Numbered from the stretch's first letter, positions 53,449 to 63,848 are shown. The stretch is DNA of 64,000 nucleotides from Corynebacterium amycolatum SK46 (GCF_000173655.1 NZ_ABZU01000002.1:124001-188000), one strand, 5' to 3'. The notes: a model not told the origin generated them from the letters alone. Program-made: numbers and translations.

Positions 53449-55020
53449 TTATCTCCCGCCCCCTTCGTCATCCACGTCCGCACCGCACCCGCCTGCACCG
53501 CCGGGGTCAGCGTCATCCTTATCGCCTTGGTTACGCTTCACCCCTTTTTGCCGAAGTATTCGCCGCAACCAACGTCCTGGGTTATCAAAAGCGTTTGAAT
53601 CTTGATTCGAGTTCCTGTTTTTCTCTTCCGATGAATCATTTGTCTTTCGGTCTTTTCCTGGCTCAATCCACACCACCCGTTCCGACTCGACAGGCTCCCC
53701 TTCACACTCATCCGGCCGCAACGTCCACCAGGATTTGTCATTCGACCGATTGTCATCAATCTTTCGATGCGTACCGGGGTCAACAAATGTCAGATTTGAA
53801 ATGTCCGTTCCCCCGCCCCTCGCCCAGGATTCAATATGATGCATATCGCACATAGCCGGAGGCGTAGCTTTGCCCGGTGCGGAAGATCCGCCTTCCTCGC
53901 CGCACAGCGCAAGGTACTGGGCCATCGTCCCTAGTCTCTGCGATCGGCCAAGAAACAGACTCTGCCCCTTGTCTCCCAAAACCTGCAAGAACGAATTTCC
54001 GGCCGCAACCTTCTCTATCGCCTCAGCGATTGACATTCGCACGCCACCATCGCTGATTGCTTTCCCCGCCCCCGGCAGCTTCCAACCATCCGTGCCCTGC
54101 AGCTTTACGCCCGCTATTTTCGCGATATCCGAAATATGGGCGACAGTGACAACCGACGTGGTGCCCCGCACCGGCTTTAAGGTCGCGCCTATCCCAAAAC
54201 CGGCATCGACCGCAGCCTCAAGTGCATCATGAAACCGCTGCTCTGGAGCGCGCTCATCCTTAGCGCCTTCCTCCAAGAGTCCACCCGGCCGTCCGTAGTC
54301 AGCCTGCAACCTCTTCAGCATCGCCGCGAAGTGCGGCGTAATCAGCCCCGTCAACCGACTCATACCGTCGGCTCGTTGTGGTCCGACCTTCACTCCCCGC
54401 AGCCGCTGTCTGTCCTCATCCGTATATGGGTCATCCAATCCCAACATCGCCCGCAGTCGATGTGACAGCGCACCCAAGTCGTCGACACGCACCTGTGTCA
54501 CAACCTCACTGGCATGCTCATCCAAGGCCTGCGCCACCCGCGCATGTTCTGACTTCGGGAGATCTTTGACAGCTTTATCAATCTTTTGAACCGCATCCGC
54601 CCCTACGACCCCTTCGGATACCTTGTCCCGCAGAGCAGGCATTCTTTCATCATCGCTTTTCGACGAAAAAGGCTCCGCTTCCTTCCGGAGCCGCCCTAAA
54701 CAACTAATTCGCTGACGAGCCTCCGCACGGGAAATATGAGACTCTTCCGCCAGCCAGGCAACTTTCCGGTGATTCGATGAAGGTATCTCCGGCGCAAGCG
54801 CCGCCAAGTACTCCGCGTCAACTATGGCTAGGCGCTTCCGAGCCCTCTCAATCAATGCATAGGCGTCTCGCATATGAACTGGTGATAAATCACCGAAGCA
54901 ATCCACAACTAACCGAGACAGAGCTTCGAATTGAGTTATCAAGTCTAATATCTGCGACACCGACAGTGCTTGATTCAGCCCCTTTGACGGCTCCTGACCT
55001 TGCGGTTGATTAGGTCGCAT
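53449..55020 (-). CDS. DUF222 protein with C-terminal HNH endonuclease domain (second copy)
   Basis: The 523-residue protein has the helical DUF222 domain (about 20-340) and a C-terminal HNH motif: MCDMHHIESWARGGGTDISNLTFVDPGTHRKIDD (about 390-425), with the His pair, Asn and distal His. The C-terminal 100 residues are rich in Asp, Gly and Asn. It is a paralogue of the gene at 11631-12983. A promoter with the related TTGACG/CGATAT spacing lies upstream. The start is one of two adjacent ATGs behind GAGGGGA. The in vivo role is unknown. Confidence 0.86.
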   Translation of the reverse strand: MRPNQPQGQEPSKGLNQALSVSQILDLITQFEALSRLVVDCFGDLSPVHMRDAYALIERARKRLAIVDAEYLAALAPEIPSSNHRKVAWLAEESHISRAEARQRISCLGRLRKEAEPFSSKSDDERMPALRDKVSEGVVGADAVQKIDKAVKDLPKSEHARVAQALDEHASEVVTQVRVDDLGALSHRLRAMLGLDDPYTDEDRQRLRGVKVGPQRADGMSRLTGLITPHFAAMLKRLQADYGRPGGLLEEGAKDERAPEQRFHDALEAAVDAGFGIGATLKPVRGTTSVVTVAHISDIAKIAGVKLQGTDGWKLPGAGKAISDGGVRMSIAEAIEKVAAGNSFLQVLGDKGQSLFLGRSQRLGTMAQYLALCGEEGGSSAPGKATPPAMCDMHHIESWARGGGTDISNLTFVDPGTHRKIDDNRSNDKSWWTLRPDECEGEPVESERVVWIEPGKDRKTNDSSEEKNRNSNQDSNAFDNPGRWLRRILRQKGVKRNQGDKDDADPGGAGGCGADVDDEGGGR

Positions 55021-55093
55021 CATTCCCCTCCCCTCGAATCCCCTAGTAATCGCTTTCGCTTTTACTTCCCTAACTATCCCCTACTACATACAA

Positions 55094-55121
55094 ATATCGC
55101 ACACCCATTCGAGTACGTCAA
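55094..55121 (-). promoter_or_regulatory. Predicted promoter of the second DUF222/HNH gene
   Basis: On the minus strand, TTGACG (55121-55116), a 16-base spacer and CGATAT (55099-55094). It shares the TATTGAC and GGTGT-purine-CGAT segments with the promoter of the first DUF222 gene. Short AATAC/GTATT arms lie directly upstream of the -35. Confidence 0.5.
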
Positions 55122-55204
55122 TACTATTCTTCGTATTTCTTTTCCCTTTTAGCTCCACACCATTCAAGCCAACTAGCCCCCCTTCCCGAGCCCACTCAAC
55201 ACGA

Positions 55205-55245
55205 AAGCCGCCCTTCCAAACCTCAACGGTTCGAAAGGACGGCTT
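55205..55245 (-). terminator. Rho-independent terminator after secY-adk
   Basis: GCCGTCCTT pairs with AAGGGCGGC (one G-U pair), with an inner CGAACC/GGTTTG stem, followed on the minus strand by TTTCG. It lies about 85 bases after the adk stop. Confidence 0.7.
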
Positions 55246-55328
55246 CAATAACCATCTACTACTGGTCAAACCCATCGGCCCGACCAACGGAAAGATGCCA
55301 GAGCACCAATTACCGGCACGCCAGGAGC

Positions 55329-55880
55329 TTAGTTCAGCTTCTCCAGCTCGGCCATCGTGCGCTCGTTAATCTCCTCAACGGATCCCTCAGCGGCAATCTT
55401 GATGATCTTTTCCGAGTAGTAATCCAGCAAAGGAGCGGTCTCATTGGTGTACACATGCATACGGTTGCGGATGACCTCTTCAGTGTCGTCTGCGCGACCA
55501 CGAGCCAGCATGCGCTCGACTACGACATCCTCAGAAACGTCGAACTGTACGACCGCATCCAGCTCAGTACCGAGGTTGGACAGCAGACGCTTCAGCTCTT
55601 CTGCCTGACCAACAGTGCGCGGGAAGCCATCCAACAGGAACCCCTTGGCAGCGTCGTCCTCGTTCAGACGGGACTCGACCATACGCACAGTCACGTCGTC
55701 CGGAACAAGGTTGCCGGCGTCGATGTAGGACTTCGCCTCAATGCCGAGCGGAGTGCCTTCACCGATGTTTGCGCGAAACAGGTCACCGGTGGAGATGTGT
55801 GGGACACCAAGCTTTTCCGACAGGATAGCTGCCTGAGTGCCCTTGCCTGCACCGGGAGGACCTACAAGTACGAGTCGCAT
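55329..55880 (-). CDS. adk: Adenylate kinase
   Basis: Adk catalyses ATP + AMP to 2 ADP. The 183-residue protein is the short form without a LID insertion: [36 protein letters not shown] holds the P-loop, and [16 protein letters not shown] and [16 protein letters not shown] follow. The start overlaps the secY stop (TAATG), so the two are coupled. The common adk-map pair is broken here by a lipoprotein and a DUF222 gene. Confidence 0.97.
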   Translation of the reverse strand: MRLVLVGPPGAGKGTQAAILSEKLGVPHISTGDLFRANIGEGTPLGIEAKSYIDAGNLVPDDVTVRMVESRLNEDDAAKGFLLDGFPRTVGQAEELKRLLSNLGTELDAVVQFDVSEDVVVERMLARGRADDTEEVIRNRMHVYTNETAPLLDYYSEKIIKIAAEGSVEEINERTMAELEKLN

Positions 55881-57211
55881 TACTTCAAGAACCCTTCGTA
55901 GTTACGTTGCATCATTTGGCTTTCAACCTGCTTGACCGTCGTCAGCGCAACACTGACCAGAATCAGCAGGGCTGTACCTCCAAACATACCGCCTGTACCG
56001 GCGTTCGCGTCGCCAAGCCCCATATCAAGAGCGACATTTGGCAGAACAGCAATCAGCGCCAGGTACAGCGAGCCGACAGTCAGCAGGCGAATCAGGACGT
56101 AGGACAGGTATTCAGCAGTCGGACGCCCCGGACGGAAGCCCGGAATGAATCCGCCGTACTTCTTCATGTTCTCCGCCTGCTCGTGCGGGTCGTACTGCAC
56201 GGAGGTGTAGAAGAAGGAGAAGAAGATGATCATCAGGAAGAACAGCAGAATGTACTGCCAACTGGACGGCGCCAGCAGGTACTGAATGACATTGCGCTGC
56301 CACCAGTTGTCCATGTTCGGATTCGACTGACCGGACTGAACAATCTGGGTGATTAGAACCGGCACGTAAATCAGCGAGGACGCGAAGATGACCGGGATAA
56401 CACCGGCCTGGTTCACCTTCAGCGGCAGGTAGGTGGAAGATCCGCCGTACTGGCGACGACCAACCATGCGCTTCGCGTACTGCACCGGAATACGGCGCTG
56501 CCCCTGCTCGATGAAAATAACGCCGATGATGAGAATCAGCACCGCAACAATCACGGTGGCGAACACAACACCGGTAGTGGAGCGCAGAATGTTCGCTCCC
56601 TGCGCCGGCATACCAGCGGCGATACCAGCGAAAATCAGCAGCGACATACCGTTGCCGACACCTCGGTCAGTAATGAGCTCACCCATCCACATGACCAGCA
56701 CCGCACCGGCGGTCATCACAACGACCATCACCACGAGGTCAAAGACACCCGCATCCTTAACCAGCAGCGACTGCGAGCCGCCCAGCAGGGCGCCACGGTC
56801 TGCCATGGCCACAATGCCCGCAGACTGCAGCAACGCCAACGCCACTGTGAGGTAGCGGGTGTACTGGGTCATCTTTGTCTGACCCGACTGCCCTTCCTTC
56901 TTCAACTGCTCGAAGTGTGGAATCACCACCGTGAGCAGCTGGACGATAATCGAGGCCGTAATGTACGGCATAATGCCGATGCCGAAAATCGCCATCTGCA
57001 GCAGAGCGCCACCTGAGAACAGGTTGATCAGCGAGTAAACGCTGGACTGATCTTTCGAAATCTGCTCGAGCTGCGCGTTGACCAACTGGTAGTCGATACC
57101 AGGGGTTGGAATCTGCGAGCCGATTCGGTACAGAATGATCATCGTCAGAGTGAAGAAGATCTTCTTACGCAAATCGGGATCGCGCAACGCCGCAATGAGA
57201 CCGGAAGCCAC
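55880..57211 (-). CDS. secY: Protein translocase subunit SecY
   Basis: SecY is the channel of the Sec translocon. The protein (443 residues from the GTG at 57211) has the ten membrane helices and family motifs [58 protein letters not shown] and [46 protein letters not shown] prefer the GTG at 57211 because a GGGAGG ribosome-binding site lies six bases before it, too close to the upstream ATG at 57217. Its usual neighbour rplO lies beyond the inserted bioWF gene. Confidence 0.96.
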   Translation of the reverse strand: MASGLIAALRDPDLRKKIFFTLTMIILYRIGSQIPTPGIDYQLVNAQLEQISKDQSSVYSLINLFSGGALLQMAIFGIGIMPYITASIIVQLLTVVIPHFEQLKKEGQSGQTKMTQYTRYLTVALALLQSAGIVAMADRGALLGGSQSLLVKDAGVFDLVVMVVVMTAGAVLVMWMGELITDRGVGNGMSLLIFAGIAAGMPAQGANILRSTTGVVFATVIVAVLILIIGVIFIEQGQRRIPVQYAKRMVGRRQYGGSSTYLPLKVNQAGVIPVIFASSLIYVPVLITQIVQSGQSNPNMDNWWQRNVIQYLLAPSSWQYILLFFLMIIFFSFFYTSVQYDPHEQAENMKKYGGFIPGFRPGRPTAEYLSYVLIRLLTVGSLYLALIAVLPNVALDMGLGDANAGTGGMFGGTALLILVSVALTTVKQVESQMMQRNYEGFLK

Positions 57212-57543
57212 GTGCATCCTCCCGAGGTCAAGAAATCCGCTTCTCCCACGCTTTTGCCGAAAGACCTACCCGCTTATCCGCCAGTAGTCTTCCGTTTTAG
57301 TTAAGCAACGCGGATGACGTATTCCTCAAACCTTTAATTGACAGTATTTGACGTAGTGAGTCTACCAGCGTTTCTCCATATCGTCGCAATACGCCTCTAT
57401 ATCACCGTTAGTACAGCGCCCCGCCAATCACCTCTTTTCGCTTGACGACGATTCCAGCGCTCATCCCCTCTGAGCCCACGCCCCTTCATGTGCTCCACCC
57501 AACTTTCTCAAACAAAACTTGAACAGTGTTAAAGTTTTGCTCT
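57212..57543. other. Divergent intergenic region, secY and bioWF
   Basis: This gap holds the secY leader, several TTGAC repeats (AATTGACAGTATTTGACG near 57337-57354) and the bioWF palindrome at its right end. No clear secY -10 and no coding region are seen. Confidence 0.6.
57513..57539. promoter_or_regulatory. BioQ-like operator, 27-bp palindrome before bioWF
   Basis: CAAAACTTGAAC-AGT-GTTAAAGTTTTG is a palindrome with one mismatch in 12-base arms. Its core TGAAC-N3-GTTAA (57520-57532) matches the BioQ consensus I recall from corynebacteria, TGAAC-N3-GTTAC, at all but the last base. It ends four bases before the GTG start of bioWF, so repressor binding would block transcription of a short-leader or leaderless transcript. 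Confidence 0.7.
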
Positions 57544-59424
57544 GTGAGTACCTACAGCATTCGCATGCGCTCCAGCGCCGATTACTGCCATATCTCTGGT
57601 GCTGAGCGTCTTGCACCGGCCACCGAACTACCTCAGCTGGCTTCTGCTATGACTAGCCGTGCACTTCACCACGACAAGGGCCGTCCCGACACAATTCACA
57701 TCACTGTGGACAAGATCGAAGAGTCGACCATCAGCACCGTGCCGGCGTTAACCCCCTTTCTAGAGTCGAACTCCAGCCCTGGGGACGCCCGCAAGCTCAT
57801 TGCTCAACGCCTACACGCTGCAGGTATACAGGCCGCCGATATCGCCGCCGAGATGGCCTATTCACTCACGGGTCTTCGCGGTGCCGCTCTTATCGATAGC
57901 TCCTCCGGTGAGCGGCTCGACCCAAACCCAGCCCGCGGTGTACGGGTTTCCACTTTTGATGCCATCTCACACCCCAGCAAGGACTGCGCCAAGGACCATT
58001 TTCACGAGGCGCTCATCCTCGCATCCAAGGTTCACAGCGCCCCGGGCATCGTCGCAGAAATCTGCCTCTCCGATGACCCCTTTTACACGCGTGGCTATCT
58101 CGCACTGGACGGATTCTTCCACCGTATCCCCAATATCAAGGACCACGGCAGCACTCTTGGTACTCGCATTTTCATCGTTGAACCCGACACCGATATCCCC
58201 GAGCTAATCGATTACCTGGAGAACACGCCGGTCTATATCGAGCTCCCACCTGACGCCAGTTCCTCGACGGACACTACCGGCCTCAGCAGCGACCTTTCGG
58301 CAATCGCCGCCCAAAGAAACACGGCCTGGGCCGGTGCAGGACTTACCCGCACACTGCGCACTTTCGAAACCGCACAACTACCGCACAGCCGAATCGACGG
58401 AGCCGACTATCTATTGTTTTCTTCTTCGGACTACCTCGGCCTGTCCACGCACCCTGAACTCGTCTCAGCTGCCACCGCGGCAATTGGACATTTCGGCACC
58501 GGGTCCGGCGGCTCTCGCCTGACCACCGGCACTAGCATCCACAGCGCACTTGAAAGTGAACTCGCGCAGTTCTTCGGTTTCGACGATGCCGTTCTCTTTG
58601 CGACTGGCTACCAAGCAAACCATTCGACCATCGCTGCCATCGCCACCGCCGACGTTGAAATCTTCTCCGACGCCGCCAACCACGCCTCGATCATCGACGG
58701 ATGCCGCAATGCCCGGGCTAAAGTCACGGTCTTTCCGCACGCTGACTATCAGACGCTCGACCGTCTCCTCGCAACATCGAGCGCCCGCCACAAACTTGTC
58801 ATCTCCGACTCCGTGTTCTCTATGTCAGGCGAGGTCATCGACGGCCCGGCACTCGAGCGCACCTGTCGCCGTCGCAACGCATGGCTGATGCTTGACGACG
58901 CCCACGGCGTCGGCGTTATCGGAGAACAAGGTCGTGGCACTGCAGCGCACCTGGACATCCGCCCAGACATTGTGGTCGGCACCGCGAGCAAGGCTCTCGG
59001 TGTCGAAGGAGGATACGTTCTCTGCTCGGCACCAGTTGGCGAACTGCTACGCAATCAAGCTCGTAGCTTCGTGTACTCAACGTCCATGAATCCCGGTTCC
59101 GTCGCAGCTATCCGCGCAGCGTTGAAGCAGTTGGAGGTTGGGGACGTCGTCAAGCGATTGCAACGTAATATTGCGCGCGTCCTCTCCCTGGTTGGCGCGC
59201 AGTCAGACCCCGCATCTGCAATCATCCCGCTGCCCGTCGGGGACGAGACCGAAGCGATGGACATCTCAGCACAGTTAGCGGAGCTAGGCGTGTTCATACC
59301 TGCAATTCGCTATCCGACGGTCCCCCGTGGTGAGGCAATGTTGCGATTGACCATTACCGCGCTCCATACGGACGCTGACATCGACCAACTGGAGCTGGCT
59401 CTGCGCAATACCGGCCTGCTGTAA
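57544..59424 (+). CDS. bioWF: Fusion of 6-carboxyhexanoate-CoA ligase (BioW) and 8-amino-7-oxononanoate synthase (BioF)
   Basis: One 626-residue frame contains two consecutive steps of biotin synthesis. Residues 1 to about 250 match BioW, which makes pimeloyl-CoA from pimelate, ATP and Co[54 protein letters not shown] and [23 protein letters not shown]. From about 265 to the end is BioF, which joins pimeloyl-CoA and alanine: [53 protein letters not shown] and [14 protein letters not shown] with the PLP lysine at 483. The GTG at 57544 ([10 protein letters not shown]) begins the BioW domain directly. No other bio genes are in the window. Confidence 0.93.
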   Translation: MSTYSIRMRSSADYCHISGAERLAPATELPQLASAMTSRALHHDKGRPDTIHITVDKIEESTISTVPALTPFLESNSSPGDARKLIAQRLHAAGIQAADIAAEMAYSLTGLRGAALIDSSSGERLDPNPARGVRVSTFDAISHPSKDCAKDHFHEALILASKVHSAPGIVAEICLSDDPFYTRGYLALDGFFHRIPNIKDHGSTLGTRIFIVEPDTDIPELIDYLENTPVYIELPPDASSSTDTTGLSSDLSAIAAQRNTAWAGAGLTRTLRTFETAQLPHSRIDGADYLLFSSSDYLGLSTHPELVSAATAAIGHFGTGSGGSRLTTGTSIHSALESELAQFFGFDDAVLFATGYQANHSTIAAIATADVEIFSDAANHASIIDGCRNARAKVTVFPHADYQTLDRLLATSSARHKLVISDSVFSMSGEVIDGPALERTCRRRNAWLMLDDAHGVGVIGEQGRGTAAHLDIRPDIVVGTASKALGVEGGYVLCSAPVGELLRNQARSFVYSTSMNPGSVAAIRAALKQLEVGDVVKRLQRNIARVLSLVGAQSDPASAIIPLPVGDETEAMDISAQLAELGVFIPAIRYPTVPRGEAMLRLTITALHTDADIDQLELALRNTGLL

Positions 59425-59465
59425 GCCAGCGGTTCGCGCTGCCCTCTCCCCTTCCCCTCTTAATA

Positions 59466-59505
59466 CAACGAGAGCTCCTAACCACATGGGTTAAGAGCTC
59501 TCTTG
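59466..59505. terminator. Bidirectional terminator between bioWF and rplO
   Basis: GAGAGCTCCTAACC pairs with GGTTAAGAGCTCTC (one mismatch) around a short loop. Weak T-rich sequence follows on both strands, so it could end bioWF and the rplO block. Confidence 0.7.
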
Positions 59506-59521
59506 TTAAAGCTTGATTGCT

Positions 59522-59968
59522 TTAGGCCTCAGTGACAGAGCCGCCTGCAGCCTCGATCTTGGACTTTGCGGAGCCCGAGAACTTGGTTGCGGTGACGTTG
59601 ACGGAGACATTGATGTCGCCGTCGCCGAGGACCTTCACCGGCTGGTTAGCGCGGACAGCGCCCTTTGCAACCAGGTCGGCGATGGTGATGTCGCCACCGT
59701 TCGGGAACAGACGCTCCAGATCCGAAACGTTGACCACCTGGAAGGTGACCTTCGCCGGGTTCTTGAAGCCCTTCAACTTCGGCAGACGCATGTGAAGTGG
59801 CATCTGGCCACCCTCGAATGCTGCCGAAACCTGCTTGCGGGCCTTGGTGCCCTTGGTGCCGCGACCAGCGGTCTTACCCTTGGAAGCCTCACCACGGCCG
59901 ACGCGAGTCTTCTTCTTCTTAGCTCCCGGAGCCGGGGCCAAGTCGTGGAGCTTAATTGGTTCGCTCAT
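59522..59968 (-). CDS. rplO: 50S ribosomal protein L15
   Basis: The 148-residue L15 starts [40 protein letters not shown] and has [19 protein letters not shown]. It follows rpmD after seven bases and is the last ribosomal gene before bioWF. Confidence 0.98.
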   Translation of the reverse strand: MSEPIKLHDLAPAPGAKKKKTRVGRGEASKGKTAGRGTKGTKARKQVSAAFEGGQMPLHMRLPKLKGFKNPAKVTFQVVNVSDLERLFPNGGDITIADLVAKGAVRANQPVKVLGDGDINVSVNVTATKFSGSAKSKIEAAGGSVTEA

Positions 59969-59975
59969 GGTTTAC

Positions 59976-60161
59976 CTACTCCCCCGCTACTTCTTCAACC
60001 TCGACCAGGTGACGCACAACGTTCACGAGACCGCGCACAGCCGGAGTATCCGGGCGAACGGCGGAATCGTTGATGCGCTTCAGGCCGAGGGTGCGCAGCG
60101 AATCCTTCTGGTTCTGCTTGGTACCAGCGGTACCACGGACCTGGGTAATCTTCAGTGCCAT
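59976..60161 (-). CDS. rpmD: 50S ribosomal protein L30
   Basis: The 61-residue protein starts [58 protein letters not shown] use the ATG at 60161, five bases after the rpsE stop, over an in-frame ATG three codons upstream. Confidence 0.96.
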   Translation of the reverse strand: MALKITQVRGTAGTKQNQKDSLRTLGLKRINDSAVRPDTPAVRGLVNVVRHLVEVEEVAGE

Positions 60162-60166
60162 GGAAA

Positions 60167-60784
60167 TCACGCTCCCTGACCTGCGCGTGCGCGCAGCATA
60201 CGTGCTGGGGTGACCTCTTCGAGGGACTTGCCACGACGTGCGGCGACCTCTTCAGGGCGAACCAGCTGCTTGAGAGCATCAACGGTTGCGTGAACAACGT
60301 TGATGGAGTTGTTGGTACCCAGCGACTTGGACAGAACATCCTGAACACCGGCGCACTCGAGAACCGGGCGGACAGCGCCGCCGGCAATCAGACCGGTACC
60401 CGGAGCAGCCGGGCGCAGCAGCACGATGCCAGCAGCGGTCTCACCCTGAACCGGGTGGGTGATGGTGCCAGCAATCATCGGGACGCGGAAGAAGTTCTTA
60501 CGAGCCTCTTCAGCACCCTTCTGGATAGCTGCCGGTACTTCCTTGGCCTTGCCGTAGCCGACGCCGACCATGCCCTCGCCGTCACCGACGATGACCAGAG
60601 CGGTGAAGCTGAAGCGACGACCACCCTTGACGACCTTGGAAACTCGGTTGATAGTTACTACGCGCTCGATGTACTGCGAACGCTCGTCCTGCTGGCGACG
60701 GTCGTTACCGCGGCCACCACGACGGTTGTTGTTCTTGTTGTCAGCGGAGTTACGTCCGCCTTCGCGCTTATCGCGTTCCGACAT
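60167..60784 (-). CDS. rpsE: 30S ribosomal protein S5
   Basis: The 205-residue S5 has an N-terminal extension (1-32, charged and Asn/Arg-rich) before the core [51 protein letters not shown] and the C-terminal [29 protein letters not shown]. The ATG at 60784 has GGAAGGAATGC upstream. Confidence 0.97.
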   Translation of the reverse strand: MSERDKREGGRNSADNKNNNRRGGRGNDRRQQDERSQYIERVVTINRVSKVVKGGRRFSFTALVIVGDGEGMVGVGYGKAKEVPAAIQKGAEEARKNFFRVPMIAGTITHPVQGETAAGIVLLRPAAPGTGLIAGGAVRPVLECAGVQDVLSKSLGTNNSINVVHATVDALKQLVRPEEVAARRGKSLEEVTPARMLRARAGQGA

Positions 60785-60818
60785 CACGCATTCCTTCCGT
60801 TGGACTTGTAAGTGCGCA

Positions 60819-61217
60819 TTAGAACTTCAGACCACCTTCACGAGCAGCCTCGGCCAGAGCAGCAACGCGGCCGTGGTACTGGTAGCCACCGCGGTCGAAA
60901 ACGACCTTCTCGATGCCAGCATCCTTAGCGCGAGCAGCAATCAACTCGCCGACCTTGGCGCTCTTTGCCTTCTTGTCGCCCTCGAAGCCACGGAGATCTG
61001 CGTCCAGAGTGGAAGCAGCGGCCAGGGTACGACCGATGGAGTCGTCGATAACCTGAGCGGTGATGTGGCGGGAAGAGCGGTGCACGACGAGGCGCGGTGC
61101 CTCGGAGGTGCCGCGGACGTTCTTGCGCAAGCGTGCGTGACGGCGGGCGCGGGCGACACGACGACGAGTCGAGATGTCCTTGCCTACCGGGAGGCGCTTT
61201 TCGTTGGTGTTGCTCAT
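60819..61217 (-). CDS. rplR: 50S ribosomal protein L18
   Basis: The 132-residue 5S-rRNA-binding L18 shows [52 protein letters not shown] and [26 protein letters not shown]. Its start meets the rplF stop at the same base. Confidence 0.98.
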   Translation of the reverse strand: MSNTNEKRLPVGKDISTRRRVARARRHARLRKNVRGTSEAPRLVVHRSSRHITAQVIDDSIGRTLAAASTLDADLRGFEGDKKAKSAKVGELIAARAKDAGIEKVVFDRGGYQYHGRVAALAEAAREGGLKF

Positions 61218-61753
61218 TACTTACCCGTCTTTCCGATCTTGCGACGGATCTGCTCGCCATCGTAACGAATGCCCTTGCCCTTGTAAGGATCATCCTTACG
61301 CAGACGACGGATGTTAGCTGCGAGCTGTCCGACCTGCTGCTTATCAATACCTGTGATCGACAGCTTGGTGGTGCCGTCGACATCGAAGGTGATACCTTCC
61401 GGTGCTTCGATCAGGACTGGGTGCGAGTAGCCCAGGGAGAACTCGAGGTCCTTGCCCTTCTTGGCGACACGGTAACCGACACCGAAGATTTCCATCTTGA
61501 TGGTGTAGCCCTCGGTCACACCGACAACCATATTGTTAATCAGCGAACGGGACAGGCCGTGCAGGGAGCGGCTCTTGCGGTGGTCATCCGGGCGGTTGAC
61601 CACAATCTCATTGTCCTTCAGCTCAACGGTAATTGGAGCCGGGATAGAGACAGACAGCTCGCCCTTCGGGCCCTTGACGGAAACGTCCTGGCCGTTGACC
61701 TGGGCAGTAACGTTTGCCGGGACAACGACAGGGTTCTTACCAATACGAGACAT
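61217..61753 (-). CDS. rplF: 50S ribosomal protein L6
   Basis: The 178-residue L6 starts [34 protein letters not shown] and carries the second L6 domain with [36 protein letters not shown] and [30 protein letters not shown]. It follows rpsH after 15 bases. Confidence 0.98.
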   Translation of the reverse strand: MSRIGKNPVVVPANVTAQVNGQDVSVKGPKGELSVSIPAPITVELKDNEIVVNRPDDHRKSRSLHGLSRSLINNMVVGVTEGYTIKMEIFGVGYRVAKKGKDLEFSLGYSHPVLIEAPEGITFDVDGTTKLSITGIDKQQVGQLAANIRRLRKDDPYKGKGIRYDGEQIRRKIGKTGK

Positions 61754-61768
61754 TGTGTAGTTCCCCCT

Positions 61769-62167
61769 TTACCAGACGTAAGCGAGGACTTCCCCGCCAA
61801 CCTTCTTCTCGTAAGCCTGGCGGTCAGTCAGCAGGCCCTGAGACGTGGAGATGATAGCCACGCCCAGGCCACCGAGGACCTTCGGCAGGTTAGTGGACTT
61901 TGCGTAAACACGCAGACCCGGCTTGGAGACGCGACGCACGCCAGCGATCGAACGCTCGCGGGACGGGCCGTACTTCAGGTTCAGGGTCAGGGTCTTGCCG
62001 ACCTTGGCATCCTCGACTGCGTAGTCCGCAATGTAACCCTCAGACTTGAGGATCTCGGCGATGTTAGCCTTCAGCTTGGACGACGGCATCGAGACAGAGT
62101 CGTGGTACGCGTTGTTAGCGTTGCGCACGCGCGACAGCATGTCGGCGATTGGGTCAGTCATGGTCAT
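61769..62167 (-). CDS. rpsH: 30S ribosomal protein S8
   Basis: The 132-residue S8 shows [47 protein letters not shown] and the C-terminal [34 protein letters not shown]. The start may be the ATG at 62167 or the one at 62161. It opens the second half of the spc block, after a 409-base gap. Confidence 0.97.
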   Translation of the reverse strand: MTMTDPIADMLSRVRNANNAYHDSVSMPSSKLKANIAEILKSEGYIADYAVEDAKVGKTLTLNLKYGPSRERSIAGVRRVSKPGLRVYAKSTNLPKVLGGLGVAIISTSQGLLTDRQAYEKKVGGEVLAYVW

Positions 62168-62570
62168 GGTTAGTGACCGCTTCCTTTCTCGCTGCGGTTC
62201 CTTCCCACCTCGTGGCTAACTCCAATGAACGCGCAAACAGCAACTGTCACACGGCAAAAGCTTAAGATGGAGCGATTACCAATATCGTGATTCCGGCGAT
62301 TTAAGGGCTACTGTTCGCCAACTCGGTTCAATAGCCGAGTCAGCTCGCCACCCAGGTGACGCCAGAGACGATGCGAGGCGAGGGGCCTACAGCAAAGTTC
62401 TTACATTTTTACTGCCGCACCTCTTATAGAGGGCAGACCTGGTGATACTAACAAATACCGGCCGAAATGCAAAAACGCCACGGACGGACGTTAGTCCGCT
62501 CGCGGCGTGAAGCCCTACCAATTAGCAGTGGAACTCAATTCCTAGCCGACATGGTGCCGGCTGGAGAAAA
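62168..62570. other. Gene-free interval upstream of rpsH
   Basis: This 403-base stretch contains the rpsH leader and the terminator of the SGNH hydrolase (62471-62509). It must hold a promoter for rpsH because the terminator cuts it off from rplE, but no hexamer pair is convincing. I see no coding region. Confidence 0.6.
62471..62509 (-). terminator. Rho-independent terminator of the SGNH hydrolase gene
   Basis: On the minus strand, CGCC...CGGAC-TAAC-GTCCG...GGCG forms a stem followed by TTTTTGC. It lies about 60 bases after the stop. Confidence 0.75.
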
Positions 62571-63467
62571 TTAGTAGAGCTGGTCGGCGATGATGTTACC
62601 CATAGCCTTTTCGCCAGCCACCGTCGGGTGATTGGTCATCGGGCCCATCACCGGATCTGCGAAACCGGCGACGAAGCGCTCATCCGGGTTTGGGTTGCAG
62701 GTACCGTGGCCGAGGGTTGCCTCGTAGACGTCGATGAAGCCGGCACCTACGTGCTGAGACGCGGAGCGAATGCTGTCGCGGAATGCCCCCTGAATCTCGC
62801 TGGCACCCGGTGCCGGGATCGGGAAGGTCTGGTTCGGGGCGTTCACCAGGCACAGCTGGTCATTGGTAGCGTACTCAGGGTACGAAGCCAGGACGACCTG
62901 AGCACCCGGAGCAACCTGGTGGACGCGGTCAGTGAACTGACGCAGCGTCTGCTTGAACGCAGAAGGAGCCTTGGGGTCCGGCTTTGCGACCAGCTCGCCT
63001 GCCACGTCAACCCACTGGACCCAGTCCATGCCGCCGTACATCAGGACAACCTTCTCAGTGCCCTCGCCGATGTCGCCGTACTGGATGGAAGCTTCCAGGT
63101 ATGCGAGGAGCTGACCCGGGAAGCCACCAAGACCGTTACAGGACCAGTCACCCAAGGACTTGTTCAGCTTCGACGCTGCAATCTTCGGCCAGTTTTCCAT
63201 GTCGGTGGCACAGTTAGCGACCAGCACGTTCTGCCCCGGCGCCAGGCCACGCGGGCCACCCTTACCGGCATTAGCGGTGAAGGAGTCACCGAAGGTGACG
63301 ATCTGCTTGACGCCCTTCGGGCCGGTGTCGCCGATACCCGGAATCGGAATGTTCGGCATTTCCGGCAGTGCCGGCTGTGCGTTGGCAGCACCTGCGCCCA
63401 AGCTCAGGCCCAGAGCCGCAACAGTTGCAATAGCAGCCGAGCGGACGGCCACGGAGAAGTTCTTCAT
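62571..63467 (-). CDS. Secreted SGNH/GDSL hydrolase
   Basis: The 298-residue protein has a Sec signal peptide (about 1-30, SVAVRSAAIATVAALGLSLGAGAANA, cleaved before QPALPEMP) and an SGNH hydrolase domain. Block I is VTFGDSFTANAGKGG with the nucleophile Ser; a middle block is LMYGGMDWVQW; block V with the Asp/His pair lies near the C-terminus in MGPMTNHPTVAGEKAMG. Six cysteines (ANCATD, WSCNGL, QLCLVN, GTCNPN and others) suggest disulfides. It resembles actinobacterial lipases/esterases of this class; the substrate is unknown. The ATG follows AAAGGGATTAACTAC. It sits between rplE and rpsH. Confidence 0.88.
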   Translation of the reverse strand: MKNFSVAVRSAAIATVAALGLSLGAGAANAQPALPEMPNIPIPGIGDTGPKGVKQIVTFGDSFTANAGKGGPRGLAPGQNVLVANCATDMENWPKIAASKLNKSLGDWSCNGLGGFPGQLLAYLEASIQYGDIGEGTEKVVLMYGGMDWVQWVDVAGELVAKPDPKAPSAFKQTLRQFTDRVHQVAPGAQVVLASYPEYATNDQLCLVNAPNQTFPIPAPGASEIQGAFRDSIRSASQHVGAGFIDVYEATLGHGTCNPNPDERFVAGFADPVMGPMTNHPTVAGEKAMGNIIADQLY

Positions 63468-63641
63468 GTAGTTAATCCCTTTGCGTTTTAACTTAAGGAC
63501 CGCTCTGCGTAGAACCACTGGCTCAACCACACAGAAGCTGAAGTCACTTAAGTCTTGCCCAAATTGATAACGACCACAATGCATTTTGGCGGCCGTCACT
63601 ATGACGAATGGCAGTTTACAACGAAATCATCACGAACGCCT

Positions 63642-63661
63642 AACTTTCAACTGAGAAAGTT
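63642..63661. promoter_or_regulatory. Inverted repeat upstream of the SGNH hydrolase
   Basis: AACTTTC-AACTGA-GAAAGTT is a perfect inverted repeat about 175 bases upstream of the start. Related AACTTT copies follow within 80 bases. A regulator-binding cluster is possible. Confidence 0.3.
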
Positions 63662-63785
63662 TGTGGCTTTACTAATTTTCAACCCCCAAAAAGGGTCAAC
63701 TTTCACACCGGCAACACTGGTAACTTTTACGCACGCCCCGCACGGTGACCTCACTCCCCACGAACATAAGCAGTTAACAGAGCAG

Positions 63786-63821
63786 CAAAAAGCCCCGGAG
63801 GCCAAGCGGCATCCGGGGCTT
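63786..63821 (-). terminator. Rho-independent terminator after rplE
   Basis: On the minus strand AGCCCCGGAT pairs with TCCGGGGCTT around a 10-base loop and is followed by TTTTTGC. It lies about 30 bases after the rplE stop, so the spc block is split here into two transcripts. Confidence 0.88.
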
Positions 63822-63848
63822 CAGACAGAAGCTACCGAAGAGGCAAAA

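Larger units (their letters stand above)
63468..63848. other. Gene-free interval upstream of the SGNH hydrolase
   Basis: The stretch holds the SGNH leader and promoter region, a perfect 7-bp-arm inverted repeat (63642-63661), two further AACTTTT/AACTTTC copies near 63700-63727 and the rplE terminator. I see no coding region. Confidence 0.6.
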
